Positions 22,588 to 29,090 of a DNA stretch of 29,090 nt are shown here, in pieces (position 1 is the stretch's first letter; every line of letters begins with the position of its first letter). Under the pieces are notes generated by a model. The model searched no databases, was not told where the DNA came from, and saw only the letters and a list, made by a program, of their open reading frames with translations. A program made the translations under genes and the position numbers. The stretch is from Enorma sp964624825 (lineage in GTDB: Bacteria; Actinomycetota; Coriobacteriia; Coriobacteriales; Coriobacteriaceae), in contig CAZUYD010000023.1 in the NCBI GenBank assembly GCA_964624825.1, positions 1-29,090 on the forward strand, in the 5' to 3' direction.

Positions 22588-22714
22588 GCAAGCCCGATTC
22601 GCATCTGCATCAACATCTTGGGCTAATCTGTAAACGGCATACTAAATATGGAATTGGTGTTAGCACTGATAGGATCAACGGCTGCGAAGCCCGCACGAGC
22701 CTGCAGTTCGCCAC

Positions 22715-22847
22715 ACTCCGAAATACAAGGCGCTCGGCGCACGGCATCGCTCCCGAGACGCTGCTATTAGACAATGCCAACTCCGAGATGCAAGACGTTC
22801 GGCGCATGGTATCGCGGCAACGCCCGCGCACGGCATCGCAGCAACGC
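22715..22847. repeat. degenerate direct repeats, 65-bp period, locus 2
   Basis: Two 36-bp units start at 22715 and 22780 (65 bp apart) and share ACTCCGA-AT-CAAG and TCGGCGCA. They differ at 6 of 36 positions, all transitions. A second, 24-bp tandem pattern (CGCA-GG-ATCGC-GCAACGC) overlaps the right end at 22803-22847, again with transitions only. The words CCGAA and GCGC-CGGC resemble those of locus 1. Confidence 0.65.
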
Positions 22848-23019
22848 GCGCGCACGGCCGCCAAAACTTCCCGAATGCCCGATCTGGAACATGATGCGCG
22901 ACCCCGCAGCCGTCGATAGCGCGCCCTCTGGAACCTTGTCGGCATCCCGACCTTGCGGTATCGTTTTCTGGCTTTATCTGCGAAAGCTCACACTCATCCA
23001 AGAAAGCGAGAAACCACGT

Positions 23020-23319
23020 ATGGCATTGACCGGAAAACAGATTCGGCAGCTGCGCAGCCTTGCGCATCACCTTGCCCCAACCATTATCGTTGGCAAGGGA
23101 GACGTCAACGACGGCACGGTTGAGCAGACGAACGCCGCACTTGAGGCCCACGAGCTCATCAAGTGCTCCCTTCTCGACACATCAAGCCTCGATGTGCGCG
23201 AAGCCGCAGACGAGCTCGCGGCGCGCTGCCATGCTGAAGTCGTCCAGGTCATTGGGCGCAAATTCTCGATCTACCGCGAAACGAGCCGCGACGATGTGGA
23301 GAAGATTAAGCTCGTCTAG
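23020..23319 (+). CDS. yhbY: YhbY-type RNA-binding protein (CRM domain)
   Basis: A 99-residue protein that is a single CRS1-YhbY (CRM) domain. The family binds pre-50S ribosomal particles and helps ribosome assembly. Recognisable features are the N-end LTGKQIRQLRSLAHHLAPTIIVGKGDV, where the conserved GKG loop contacts RNA, then HELIKCSLLDTS, and the C-terminal strand VVQVIGRKFSIYR. ATG at 23020 is chosen from the family start; the RBS is weak (AGCGAG). It is the only clear plus-strand gene in the window and converges with the large regulator gene, leaving 27 bp between stops. Confidence 0.9.
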   Translation: MALTGKQIRQLRSLAHHLAPTIIVGKGDVNDGTVEQTNAALEAHELIKCSLLDTSSLDVREAADELAARCHAEVVQVIGRKFSIYRETSRDDVEKIKLV

Positions 23320-23325
23320 CGCGGA

Positions 23326-23342
23326 CGGGGTCTCTAGCCCCG
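23326..23342. terminator. short hairpin between convergent genes
   Basis: CGGGG-tctctag-CCCCG lies in the 27-bp gap between the stops of yhbY and the large regulator gene. It has no T-run on either side. It may act as a shared, weak terminator. Confidence 0.35.
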
Positions 23343-23346
23343 AGGC

Positions 23347-26300
23347 TTATCGCTCGATAATGCCGCGACGGCGGTAGCGACCGATGATTTCCTCATAGAG
23401 CTGCTGCGTCTCTTGCTCGGGATAGCCCCGTGCTTCATGCTCGAGAGTGGTCAGATGGGCGGAGTACACATCGAGAACCTCGTGCCGGCGCCCCGCGAGG
23501 TCGTACACCCTCATCGCGGCACGCACCACATCTTCTCGGGTCGAATCGTTGCGCAAGGCCGCCTCGATCATCCAAAGCGCCGAGGCCAGATCCTCTTCCT
23601 CTATCGCTGTCTCGATGCCGCGCATCATGCAATCGATGAACTTCGACTGCAGTAGCCGACGCATCCGCACGAAGAAGGTCGGCGCGCCGCGATCGGGCAC
23701 GTAAAGCGGGTCGGTATAGAGCTCTTCGATCTTCAAGCATGTCTCTACGATCTGAGGGGCGCTCATGCGCATATGTCCGACGAGCACCTCGCGCGCGAGC
23801 TCGTTGAACCGCTTGACATCCGACGTGACATAATCGGTGTTGAGCGCGACACCGTCACCTTGGACAAGGACGTATTGCAATCCGTCCTTGGTCTGCCCCA
23901 TCGCGCGCCTGAGCACCGAAAGCGCTGAATACAGGCTCTCGCGTGCATGTTGATAGTCGGCGTTTGGCCAAACCTCCTCGGTCAGCGTGCGTCGTGAAAC
24001 GAATGAGCCCGGAACAAGCGCCAGCCTCGCGGCGAGGACGCCCGCCTTCTTGCGCCGCCAGAGCGTCGAGGTGAGCGCATAGCCGTTTCGTGAAACCGAA
24101 AAGCCGCCGAAAAGCCGAAACGATACCTGTCCCACCTCGTCATCTTCATCGAACTTGTCTGCCTGAAATAAGATGTCCGCATGTCGCTCGCCCCCATCGC
24201 CCATGAGGTAATACGGGAGCATGCGATGTGGCAACACCCGACAGAGCGAATCGGCGCGATTTCCTAAACAGGATATTGCAAGACGTCCAAGCAGCCGAAT
24301 CGACGGATCGAGTATCGCGCGCTTGTGCAACGAATACCACGCGGCAAGCTCTGCATCGCTGTGCGCCGCAGAAAGGCAGAGCGCATACGCCCAGGCACAG
24401 GCAGGACTGACCGCGCCTTGCATCAAGTCGATCGATCGCGCCGTGTCGCGTATCGATACCCGCGAGCTGTTGCAGATTCGCGCAGACCACTCGAGCAGCA
24501 ACGCGATTTCCAAAATGCAGCTTTGCCCCTCATCTGCAAGCTTTTCGACCTGCTCGGCTCGAAACAGCGCGTTGACCGGCTGCCCTTGGATCAGCTCCTG
24601 CCAGCCAAGCATGGCGGTGCCGAAAAGCTGCATGGACAAGTCCGACATGCGTATCGCCATGCTCGACGCATCGGTGAATGCGCGCTCATCGACCACCGAT
24701 GCGCCGGCAAATAGACGACGAGCAGCACGGACGAGGCGCACATAGGAGAGTACGGGCTCAAGCCTCCGCTCGCGCAGCACATGTTCGCTACGCGCGAGCC
24801 CGCTGTCGCGCTCGTCAAGATGACCCAGCGAACCCGTAATAACCTCTGCAAGCATCGCGTCGCAATCGAGCAGGAGACGCGGGATATCGACCGCATTGTC
24901 CGCGCGCGCCGGCGGCCTTTTCTCGCAGAACCGCTCCAAGCGCCCGTCCCATTCGCCGCGCTCGATGAGTGCCGAGGCGCTTTGCAGATGCAACTCGAGC
25001 GCCGAACAGTCGCTAGCCGAAATGTCGCAGCAATCCCGCGCATTCGGATACGGCGGCAAGGCAACGTCGCGCACACCATGCCACACGCTCGCAAGGACGC
25101 GTGCAAGGTTCCAATCATCCTGCGCTACCACCTCGGCTGCCTCGGCCGCGCAAAGCATGAGCTCGTTGCGAAGCGCACGTGCTTGCTTTATATTCCCGCT
25201 GGTAAACGCAGAGGCATACGATGCGAGCGCAACGTTCCAGTCAATCGCCTCGCGCGGTTCGAGCTCCTTGAATCGCGCGGCGACCTCGCATACATACGAG
25301 GCGTGCCCCTTGAGCGCGAACTGAAGCGGATACCGCGCGATCGCGCGGTACGCATCGCGCACATCGCAGCATGTCGTAAGCAGGGAGACGGCGCGGTCAA
25401 CGGATCCTCTCGTGAGCAAGATACGAACAGCCCGGCGAACAAGCGATTGGTCTTCCGCGGCAACAACCCGTGCGATCTGAATGCGGGCATCGATATCTGC
25501 GCCTAAACACTGAAACGATTGCGTGGACGCATCATATCCGAAGACCGGGTACCCGTGAACCAACCGGCGCATCGTATCGACACCGACCGACACGCCCGCA
25601 CGCTCAAGGTCGGTCAGCGATCCGTCGCCCATGAGAAGCATCGTTGCGGCAAGCTTGAATTGATCTTTGTTCATCGCGCGTGTTTCGGAAAGCATTGCAT
25701 GGCACATGTCCACGATATGCGCCTTGAGCGGCGCGATCCCACCCGAAAGGTCCGAGGATGCTCCTTGCAACGCCGCGACAAGCGCTGGGATACCCTGAGT
25801 GAGGCCATATACATCGACAGCAGGCGATATGGCAAGCACGCGCGCCCATTCCGCATACTCGCGCGGACGCACCTTGAGATGCTCCGCATGGAGTTTAGAC
25901 GAGTCGCCGAGCTTTGCAACGAAGCTCTGTGCGGCCGGAGTGCAGGCAATTACAAACTCCGTTCCCGCATCGCGCATCTCGCGAATGCACCCCGCAACAC
26001 GCTCGGCATCCTCGCCCTCAAGCGGAGGAAGGTTGTCGATGGCCAAACCGGGACGCCGTGCATGCGAAAACCCCTCGTCCAGCACATGAAGCTGCGCCAC
26101 CAACTCGTCCGCGCACGCATCGGTCGCGTCGATCACGCGCGCACTTCCCCGAGCCGGATCGCTCAGCACCTCGTCAACATATTGGATAAGCAGCGCCGTC
26201 TTCCCAAATCCATGCGGAGCGCATATCATCACGATTCCCGTCTCAAACGCCTTGCGCACGATATCCTGCACAATCTTCGTTCGATGCACCATAAAGCTCG

Positions 26301-26430
26301 ATCCACTTGGCAGCGGGCGCGAACCACCTCGTTCGGCACCCATCCGATTTGAATGCGATTGGCGAGGTTGCCGAATGCAATCGCATGCCGACCCCGCCTC
26401 CGCATGCACATTATTCACCAGCGTATCCAT
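23347..26430 (-). CDS. large AAA-ATPase transcriptional regulator with C-terminal winged helix and BTAD domain (SARP/MalT-like)
   Basis: A 1,027-residue protein. An N-terminal STAND/AAA ATPase has Walker A APHGFGKT (about 71-78) and a Walker B-like GLAIDN. A long helical middle, probably tetratricopeptide-like, follows. Near the C-end an OmpR/SARP-type winged helix is seen (FRLFGGFSV, LWRRKKAGVLAARLAL, FVSRRTLTEEVWPNADYQHARESLYSALSVLRRAMG). A bacterial transcriptional activator domain ends it (KRFNELA..., DLASALWMIEAALRNDSTREDVVRAAMRVYDLAGRRHEVLDVY). The DNA-binding part is C-terminal, whereas in SARPs it is usually N-terminal. ATG at 26430 is chosen for the GGGGG run 3-8 nt upstream; 26475 is possible. 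It has no operon partner, so its targets and signal are unknown. Confidence 0.85.
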   Translation of the reverse strand: MDTLVNNVHAEAGSACDCIRQPRQSHSNRMGAERGGSRPLPSGSSFMVHRTKIVQDIVRKAFETGIVMICAPHGFGKTALLIQYVDEVLSDPARGSARVIDATDACADELVAQLHVLDEGFSHARRPGLAIDNLPPLEGEDAERVAGCIREMRDAGTEFVIACTPAAQSFVAKLGDSSKLHAEHLKVRPREYAEWARVLAISPAVDVYGLTQGIPALVAALQGASSDLSGGIAPLKAHIVDMCHAMLSETRAMNKDQFKLAATMLLMGDGSLTDLERAGVSVGVDTMRRLVHGYPVFGYDASTQSFQCLGADIDARIQIARVVAAEDQSLVRRAVRILLTRGSVDRAVSLLTTCCDVRDAYRAIARYPLQFALKGHASYVCEVAARFKELEPREAIDWNVALASYASAFTSGNIKQARALRNELMLCAAEAAEVVAQDDWNLARVLASVWHGVRDVALPPYPNARDCCDISASDCSALELHLQSASALIERGEWDGRLERFCEKRPPARADNAVDIPRLLLDCDAMLAEVITGSLGHLDERDSGLARSEHVLRERRLEPVLSYVRLVRAARRLFAGASVVDERAFTDASSMAIRMSDLSMQLFGTAMLGWQELIQGQPVNALFRAEQVEKLADEGQSCILEIALLLEWSARICNSSRVSIRDTARSIDLMQGAVSPACAWAYALCLSAAHSDAELAAWYSLHKRAILDPSIRLLGRLAISCLGNRADSLCRVLPHRMLPYYLMGDGGERHADILFQADKFDEDDEVGQVSFRLFGGFSVSRNGYALTSTLWRRKKAGVLAARLALVPGSFVSRRTLTEEVWPNADYQHARESLYSALSVLRRAMGQTKDGLQYVLVQGDGVALNTDYVTSDVKRFNELAREVLVGHMRMSAPQIVETCLKIEELYTDPLYVPDRGAPTFFVRMRRLLQSKFIDCMMRGIETAIEEEDLASALWMIEAALRNDSTREDVVRAAMRVYDLAGRRHEVLDVYSAHLTTLEHEARGYPEQETQQLYEEIIGRYRRRGIIER

Positions 26431-26544
26431 CGTCACCCCCAAATCAGCCCCATGCGTAACCGTACAGAGCGGCACGCGACACGTCGGCGAGAATTCAGCC
26501 GATACACGATGCCGTGTCAGAATTTGGGCAGATGTATGTCGGAC

Positions 26545-26574
26545 TTGCTACCAGACCACACCATTTGATAGCAA
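26545..26574. promoter_or_regulatory. inverted repeat upstream of the large regulator gene
   Basis: TTGCTA (26545-26550) and TAGCAA (26569-26574) form an inverted repeat with an 18-bp spacer in locally AT-rich DNA about 115 bp upstream of the regulator start. Minus TTTGCTATCAAAT could include a -10. It may be the regulator's own binding site, but this is only a position-based guess. Confidence 0.3.
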
Positions 26575-26772
26575 AGTAATTATTCGCAGCTCAAACGCGC
26601 GCAGCTCCACGCCGCGCATGCGGGACGTGCCCTCCCAACACCTAAAAAGTCCCCCCGATGATATTTTTCTACCGCTCACAGAACACAGAGCGGCATTCCC
26701 CCGACAAATATGATAAGGCGGAAGACGCGTGGGTGGTGCGCTCTATGGCAATATTCTTTCGAATACTTTTTA

Positions 26773-26801
26773 GATGATCTGACGCTAGGGGTAAAAGCGC
26801 A
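26773..26801. repeat. 29-nt hairpin element, copy F (decayed)
   Basis: GATGATCTGAC-GCTAGGG-GTAAAAGCGCA aligns with copy A along its whole length (ATCTGACGC, TAAAAGCGCATCCCC against TTAGAGCGTCATCCC), but its arms pair poorly. Unlike the others it does not follow a stop codon. Confidence 0.4.
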
Positions 26802-26861
26802 TCCCCAACAGAATGCCCGCCTCGATCGAGCCGGAACAAGACAGGCCATTGCGTCTTGCGG

Positions 26862-27041
26862 CGTGTTTCATGGGGCAGGTGCGACCACTTTGCAAGTTTG
26901 GCGACACTTTTTGGCGTACTTGGAAGTAGCCAAGGAAACGGCAAGTCCTGTACCTGCTGTTTCTTCCGTGGCAATGCTCGGTATACTCGGCAAGTCCCCG
27001 GAAAGTGTCGCCAAACTCGAGAAACGGTCGCATGAAACACG
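26862..27041. repeat. nested inverted repeat of about 180 bp
   Basis: Arms pair as follows: 26862-26871 (CGTGTTTCAT) with 27032-27041; 26881-26886 (GCGACC) with 27026-27031; 26895-26910 (AGTTTGGCGACACTTT) with 27002-27017, 16 bp perfect. An inner stem lies at 26930-26942 / 26956-26971 (CCA-GGAA-AC-GC, with a 3-nt bulge). The whole element could fold as one long hairpin in RNA from either strand. It could be a MITE-like palindromic insertion or a structured RNA gene. No transposase or clear target duplication is attached. Confidence 0.75.
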
Positions 27042-27205
27042 TGAAACACGGCCGAAAGCGGCGAATACGCGGATATGGTTCATGCTCGCGTGGCTGAAAT
27101 AAGCCGGAAGCCTCAAGAGCACAGAAAAGAAACTGTCGACAGCGAACGTGTTTTGCCCCGCAAGCAATAGAACGGCGATCCCGGTGCCAAAAGATGCCCG
27201 CCTAA

Positions 27206-27236
27206 CGAAAAAATGAGCCCAGAAACATCTGGGCCC
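27206..27236 (-). terminator. Rho-independent terminator downstream of nagB
   Basis: Stem GCCCAGA (27217-27223) / TCTGGGC (27228-27234) with loop aaca is extended outward with one mismatch. On the minus strand it is followed by ATTTTTTCG. It lies about 260 bp past the nagB stop, beyond repeat locus 3, so nagB mRNA probably carries those repeats in its 3' untranslated end. Confidence 0.8.
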
Positions 27237-27267
27237 ATTCGTCTACGAAGTTAATCCATTCTTGACC

Positions 27268-27464
27268 CTACGGGCTTGCCGCCGCGCGCTGCACCTGTTC
27301 AGTCTTGCGTTGCTTGACTAGCAAATTTTGTCTCTACAGGCGTGCTACCACGCGCTGCACCTGCTCACGTAGCACGGAAGCAGTGCGCCCCTGCATACCC
27401 CGTTCGGGCGGCTTCTCCCGCCGTCACTGCTCAATGGCACGGAAGCGGTATGCCCCTGCATACC
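27268..27464. repeat. degenerate direct repeats, 65-66-bp period, locus 3
   Basis: Three units start near 27268, 27334 and 27400. Units 1 and 2 share CGCGCTGCACCTG (27285 and 27351, 66 bp apart). Units 2 and 3 share CACGGAAGC and GCCCCTGCATACC (27373 and 27438, 65 bp apart). In the best 30-bp block of units 2 and 3, the four differences are all transitions. Unit 3 folds a perfect hairpin GGTATGC-ccct-GCATACC. It lies between the nagB stop and its terminator. Confidence 0.7.
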
Positions 27465-27496
27465 AGACACAATGGTTCAACAGGAGGTTGCCGGCC

Positions 27497-28228
27497 TTAG
27501 TCGCACAGCGACAGCGCTTCCTCGTCGGCCACAACGACGACGTTCGGATGCAGCTGCAGAATGGACGCCGGGCACTGCGGCGTAACCGGGCCTTGGCACA
27601 TATCGCGCACCGCCTGAGCTTTCACCGTGCCGTTGGCCATCACCAGAATCATGCGCGCGTACATGATGGTCTGCACGCCCATGGTATATGCCTGAAGCGG
27701 CACGTCCTCGATGCGGTCGAACAGGCGGCTATTCGCCTGGATGGTCGACTCGGTAAGATCAACGCAGTGCGTGCCCTTTGAGAAGTGATCGTCCGGCTCG
27801 TTGAACCCAATATGGCCGTTGTTGCCAATACCGAGCAGCTGCAGGTCAGGGTACCCCGCCTCGGCAACGATGCGATCGTATTCGGCGCACGCTTCCTCGG
27901 CATTCGGATTCGAGCCATCGGGCACATGGGTACGCGCAAGGTCGATGTTGATGTGATCGAAGAAGTTCTCGCGCATGAAGTAGTGGTAGCTCTGCGGATC
28001 ATCATGCGTAAGGCCGCGATACTCATCCAGGTTGTACGTGCTCACCTGGGAAAAATCAACATCGCCCTTCTCATACCAATTGATAAGCTGCTTGTACGCG
28101 CCGATTGGCGTCGTACCCGTGGCAAGACCAAGCACCGAATTGGGCTTCAAGATGACCTGAGCCGAAATGATGTTGGCAGCCTTGCGGCTCATATCCTCAT
28201 AGTCGCGTGCCTTGACAACCTTGAGCAT
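27497..28228 (-). CDS. nagB: glucosamine-6-phosphate deaminase
   Basis: This enzyme turns glucosamine 6-phosphate into fructose 6-phosphate and ammonia, moving amino sugars (host mucin or peptidoglycan GlcNAc) into glycolysis. The 243-residue length is normal for the short form. Signatures are LGLATGTTPIGAYKQL (phosphate binding), YNLDEYRGL (catalytic Asp), GIGNNGHIGFNEPDD (catalytic Asp and His), VCxxT-like TVKAQAVRDMCQGPVTPQCPAS, and a C-end VVVADEEALS. ATG at 28228 has GGGAGGGG upstream. It is read after crr on the same strand, and the pair suits PTS-driven amino-sugar use. nagA is not in the window. Confidence 0.95.
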   Translation of the reverse strand: MLKVVKARDYEDMSRKAANIISAQVILKPNSVLGLATGTTPIGAYKQLINWYEKGDVDFSQVSTYNLDEYRGLTHDDPQSYHYFMRENFFDHINIDLARTHVPDGSNPNAEEACAEYDRIVAEAGYPDLQLLGIGNNGHIGFNEPDDHFSKGTHCVDLTESTIQANSRLFDRIEDVPLQAYTMGVQTIMYARMILVMANGTVKAQAVRDMCQGPVTPQCPASILQLHPNVVVVADEEALSLCD

Positions 28229-28372
28229 GTCTGGAACCCCTCCCAATCAGAAGACGGCGGCCGCTCAGCTCCGTTCGAGCGCGCACCATCCGCGTATATT
28301 ACATATCGTGCCCCGCGCGCGCAACATGCGCCTTGCATGCGTTGCCTGAAAACCGCAGGCTCCGTGAGGCTC

Positions 28373-28870
28373 CTAGCGCCCGCGCGCCGTGATGAGCGCA
28401 TCGAGCTCGGTCACCGTGTCGCCCACGTTGCCTTTGATGCTCGAGTACTCGACCGAATTGCAGATGAGGATCGGCGCGGTGATATCGTAGCCCTCTTTGC
28501 AGATGGCGTCGCGGTCGAACTCGATGAGGACGTCTCCCCTTTTGACCGCATCACCTACCGCAGTATGCACCTTGAAGTAGCGGCCATCGAGCTTTTCGGT
28601 ATCGAGGCCGACGTGGATCAACACGTCGAGTCCTTCATGCGTGCGCAGGGCAACGGCATGCCCCGTAGGGAAGATCGCTTGAACTTTTGAATCGGAGGGG
28701 GCTACGACCTTATCCCCCACGGGCTCGATCGCAACGCCATCGCCCAGTGAGCCAGAGGAGAAGGTCTGATCGTTGACGTCGGAAAGCGAGATGACCTTTC
28801 CCGCGATGGGTGAAAGCAGCACGCTGTTGTGCTTGTGGATACCCAGCGACTTCAAAACCGATTTGAACAT
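28373..28870 (-). CDS. crr: PTS glucose-type EIIA component
   Basis: A 165-residue cytoplasmic PTS phosphocarrier of the EIIA-Glc family. It accepts phosphate from HPr and passes it to an EIIB domain; in several phyla it also signals sugar status. The family pattern is clear: LLSPIAGKVISLSDVNDQTFSSGSLGDGVAIEP, then VVAPSDSKVQAIFPTGHAVALRTHEGLDVLIHVGLDT. The phosphorylated His is in LIHVGLDT, and the helper His is in FPTGHA. ATG at 28870 has AGGGAG just upstream (spacing short). The stand-alone form, without an EIICB, implies a partner elsewhere. It lies 144 bp before nagB; the gap holds a weak hairpin (GCCTG...CAGGC, about 28338-28354). Confidence 0.95.
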   Translation of the reverse strand: MFKSVLKSLGIHKHNSVLLSPIAGKVISLSDVNDQTFSSGSLGDGVAIEPVGDKVVAPSDSKVQAIFPTGHAVALRTHEGLDVLIHVGLDTEKLDGRYFKVHTAVGDAVKRGDVLIEFDRDAICKEGYDITAPILICNSVEYSSIKGNVGDTVTELDALITARGR

Positions 28871-28957
28871 GATCTCCCTAGACAACAAACAGCTCGGCCT
28901 GAACCAAACTCAGTGTATGGTACCTCAAACTAGATGCAAATTGGTGAATCGCGACAC

Positions 28958-28986
28958 AAAAAAAGAGCTCGCCATACGGCGAGCTC
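28958..28986 (-). terminator. Rho-independent terminator of rpsI
   Basis: A perfect 9-bp stem GAGCTCGCC / GGCGAGCTC with 4-nt loop is followed on the minus strand by a run of seven T. It lies 32 bp past the rpsI stop. This is the strongest terminator in the window. Confidence 0.93.
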
Positions 28987-29018
28987 CATGCCCATCGAGA
29001 TGTCGATAAGGCGAGTCG

Positions 29019-29090
<72 letters not shown>

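Larger units (their letters stand above)
22432..23019. other. divergent gap between nrdJ and yhbY
   Basis: 588 bp with no gene I trust. The nrdJ side has a possible promoter (-10 TAGAAT at 22582-22587) and GC-rich tandem repeats (22500-22556). The middle holds a second 65-bp-spaced repeat locus (22715-22847). An orphan half of the 29-nt hairpin word (GGTGTTAG, near 22653) lacks its partner arm. The yhbY side (22960-23019) must hold its promoter, but I see no clear boxes. Confidence 0.5.
26431..27496. other. about 1 kb without genes between the regulator and nagB
   Basis: I see no gene here. It holds, in order, an inverted repeat that may be an operator of the regulator gene, a decayed 29-nt hairpin copy (F), a nested inverted repeat of about 180 bp, the nagB-side terminator, and the third 66-bp-spaced repeat locus. 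Frames open across it (for example plus 26710-27102 and minus 26669-27049) owe their length and shared word VWRHF to the inverted repeat, not to coding. Confidence 0.6.

Noticed and set aside
22645..22670. Seventh copy of the 29-nt hairpin near 22653
   Set aside because: Only the GGTGTTAG word is present; the opposite arm is missing, so no hairpin can form.
22774..23019. N-terminal extension of yhbY (82 extra residues)
   Set aside because: The extension is Arg/Pro-rich, crosses the repeat locus, and is absent from the compact YhbY family; ATG at 23020 begins the normal domain.
26669..27102. Overlapping frames on both strands (126 and 130 codons)
   Set aside because: Both contain VWRHF because the DNA is an inverted repeat. 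No RBS or family resemblance is visible.

Overview
The window is GC-rich and gene-dense, and almost every gene lies on the minus strand. Gene content points to an anaerobic actinobacterium of class Coriobacteriia, most likely the Eggerthellaceae. The pointers are a clpC-disA-ispD-ispF-cysS-rlmB-yacP block, a B12-dependent ribonucleotide reductase, a roughly 1,570-residue fused 2-hydroxyacyl-CoA dehydratase/activase, and an orphan SARP/BTAD-type ATPase regulator. The family assignment is an inference from gene content and was not tested by a search.

Layout, left to right. Positions 1-613 hold a cut tRNA-Tyr(GUA) with a good promoter, a duplicated tRNA 3' end, and tRNA-Thr(UGU). Positions 718-7521 are a minus-strand housekeeping run read as disA > ispD > ispF > cysS > a DUF5067-like membrane-anchored protein > rlmB > yacP (c-di-AMP synthesis, two MEP isoprenoid steps, Cys-tRNA, rRNA/mRNA metabolism). 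ClpC (7811-10543) lies upstream of it with its own terminator. Positions 10995-17030 form a second unit: the fused dehydratase/activase, an overlapping TetR regulator, and a DUF2798 membrane protein, with inverted repeats that look like operators. Positions 17664-19235 hold a flavin reductase, a 100-N assembly gap and a one-TM hypothetical protein. NrdJ occupies 19300-22431. The plus-strand yhbY (23020-23319) converges on a 1,027-residue AAA/BTAD regulator (23347-26430). After about 1 kb without genes come nagB, crr (PTS EIIA-Glc) and the 3' end of rpsI.

The protein genes belong to recognised families. The unusual material is between them. First, a 29-nt hairpin element (11-nt arm, 7-nt loop, 11-nt arm, loop close to ACCNGGY) occurs at least five times plus one decayed copy, usually just after a stop codon. 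Second, three intergenic loci (17343-17506, 22715-22847, 27268-27464) carry degenerate direct repeats spaced 65-66 bp, and the copies within a locus differ almost only by transitions. Third, an approximately 180-bp nested inverted repeat at 26862-27041 lies in the largest gene-free stretch. These are the best candidates for something not yet described.

Start codons were chosen from visible ribosome binding sites and family lengths, so several are shorter than the longest open frame. No database search was possible.
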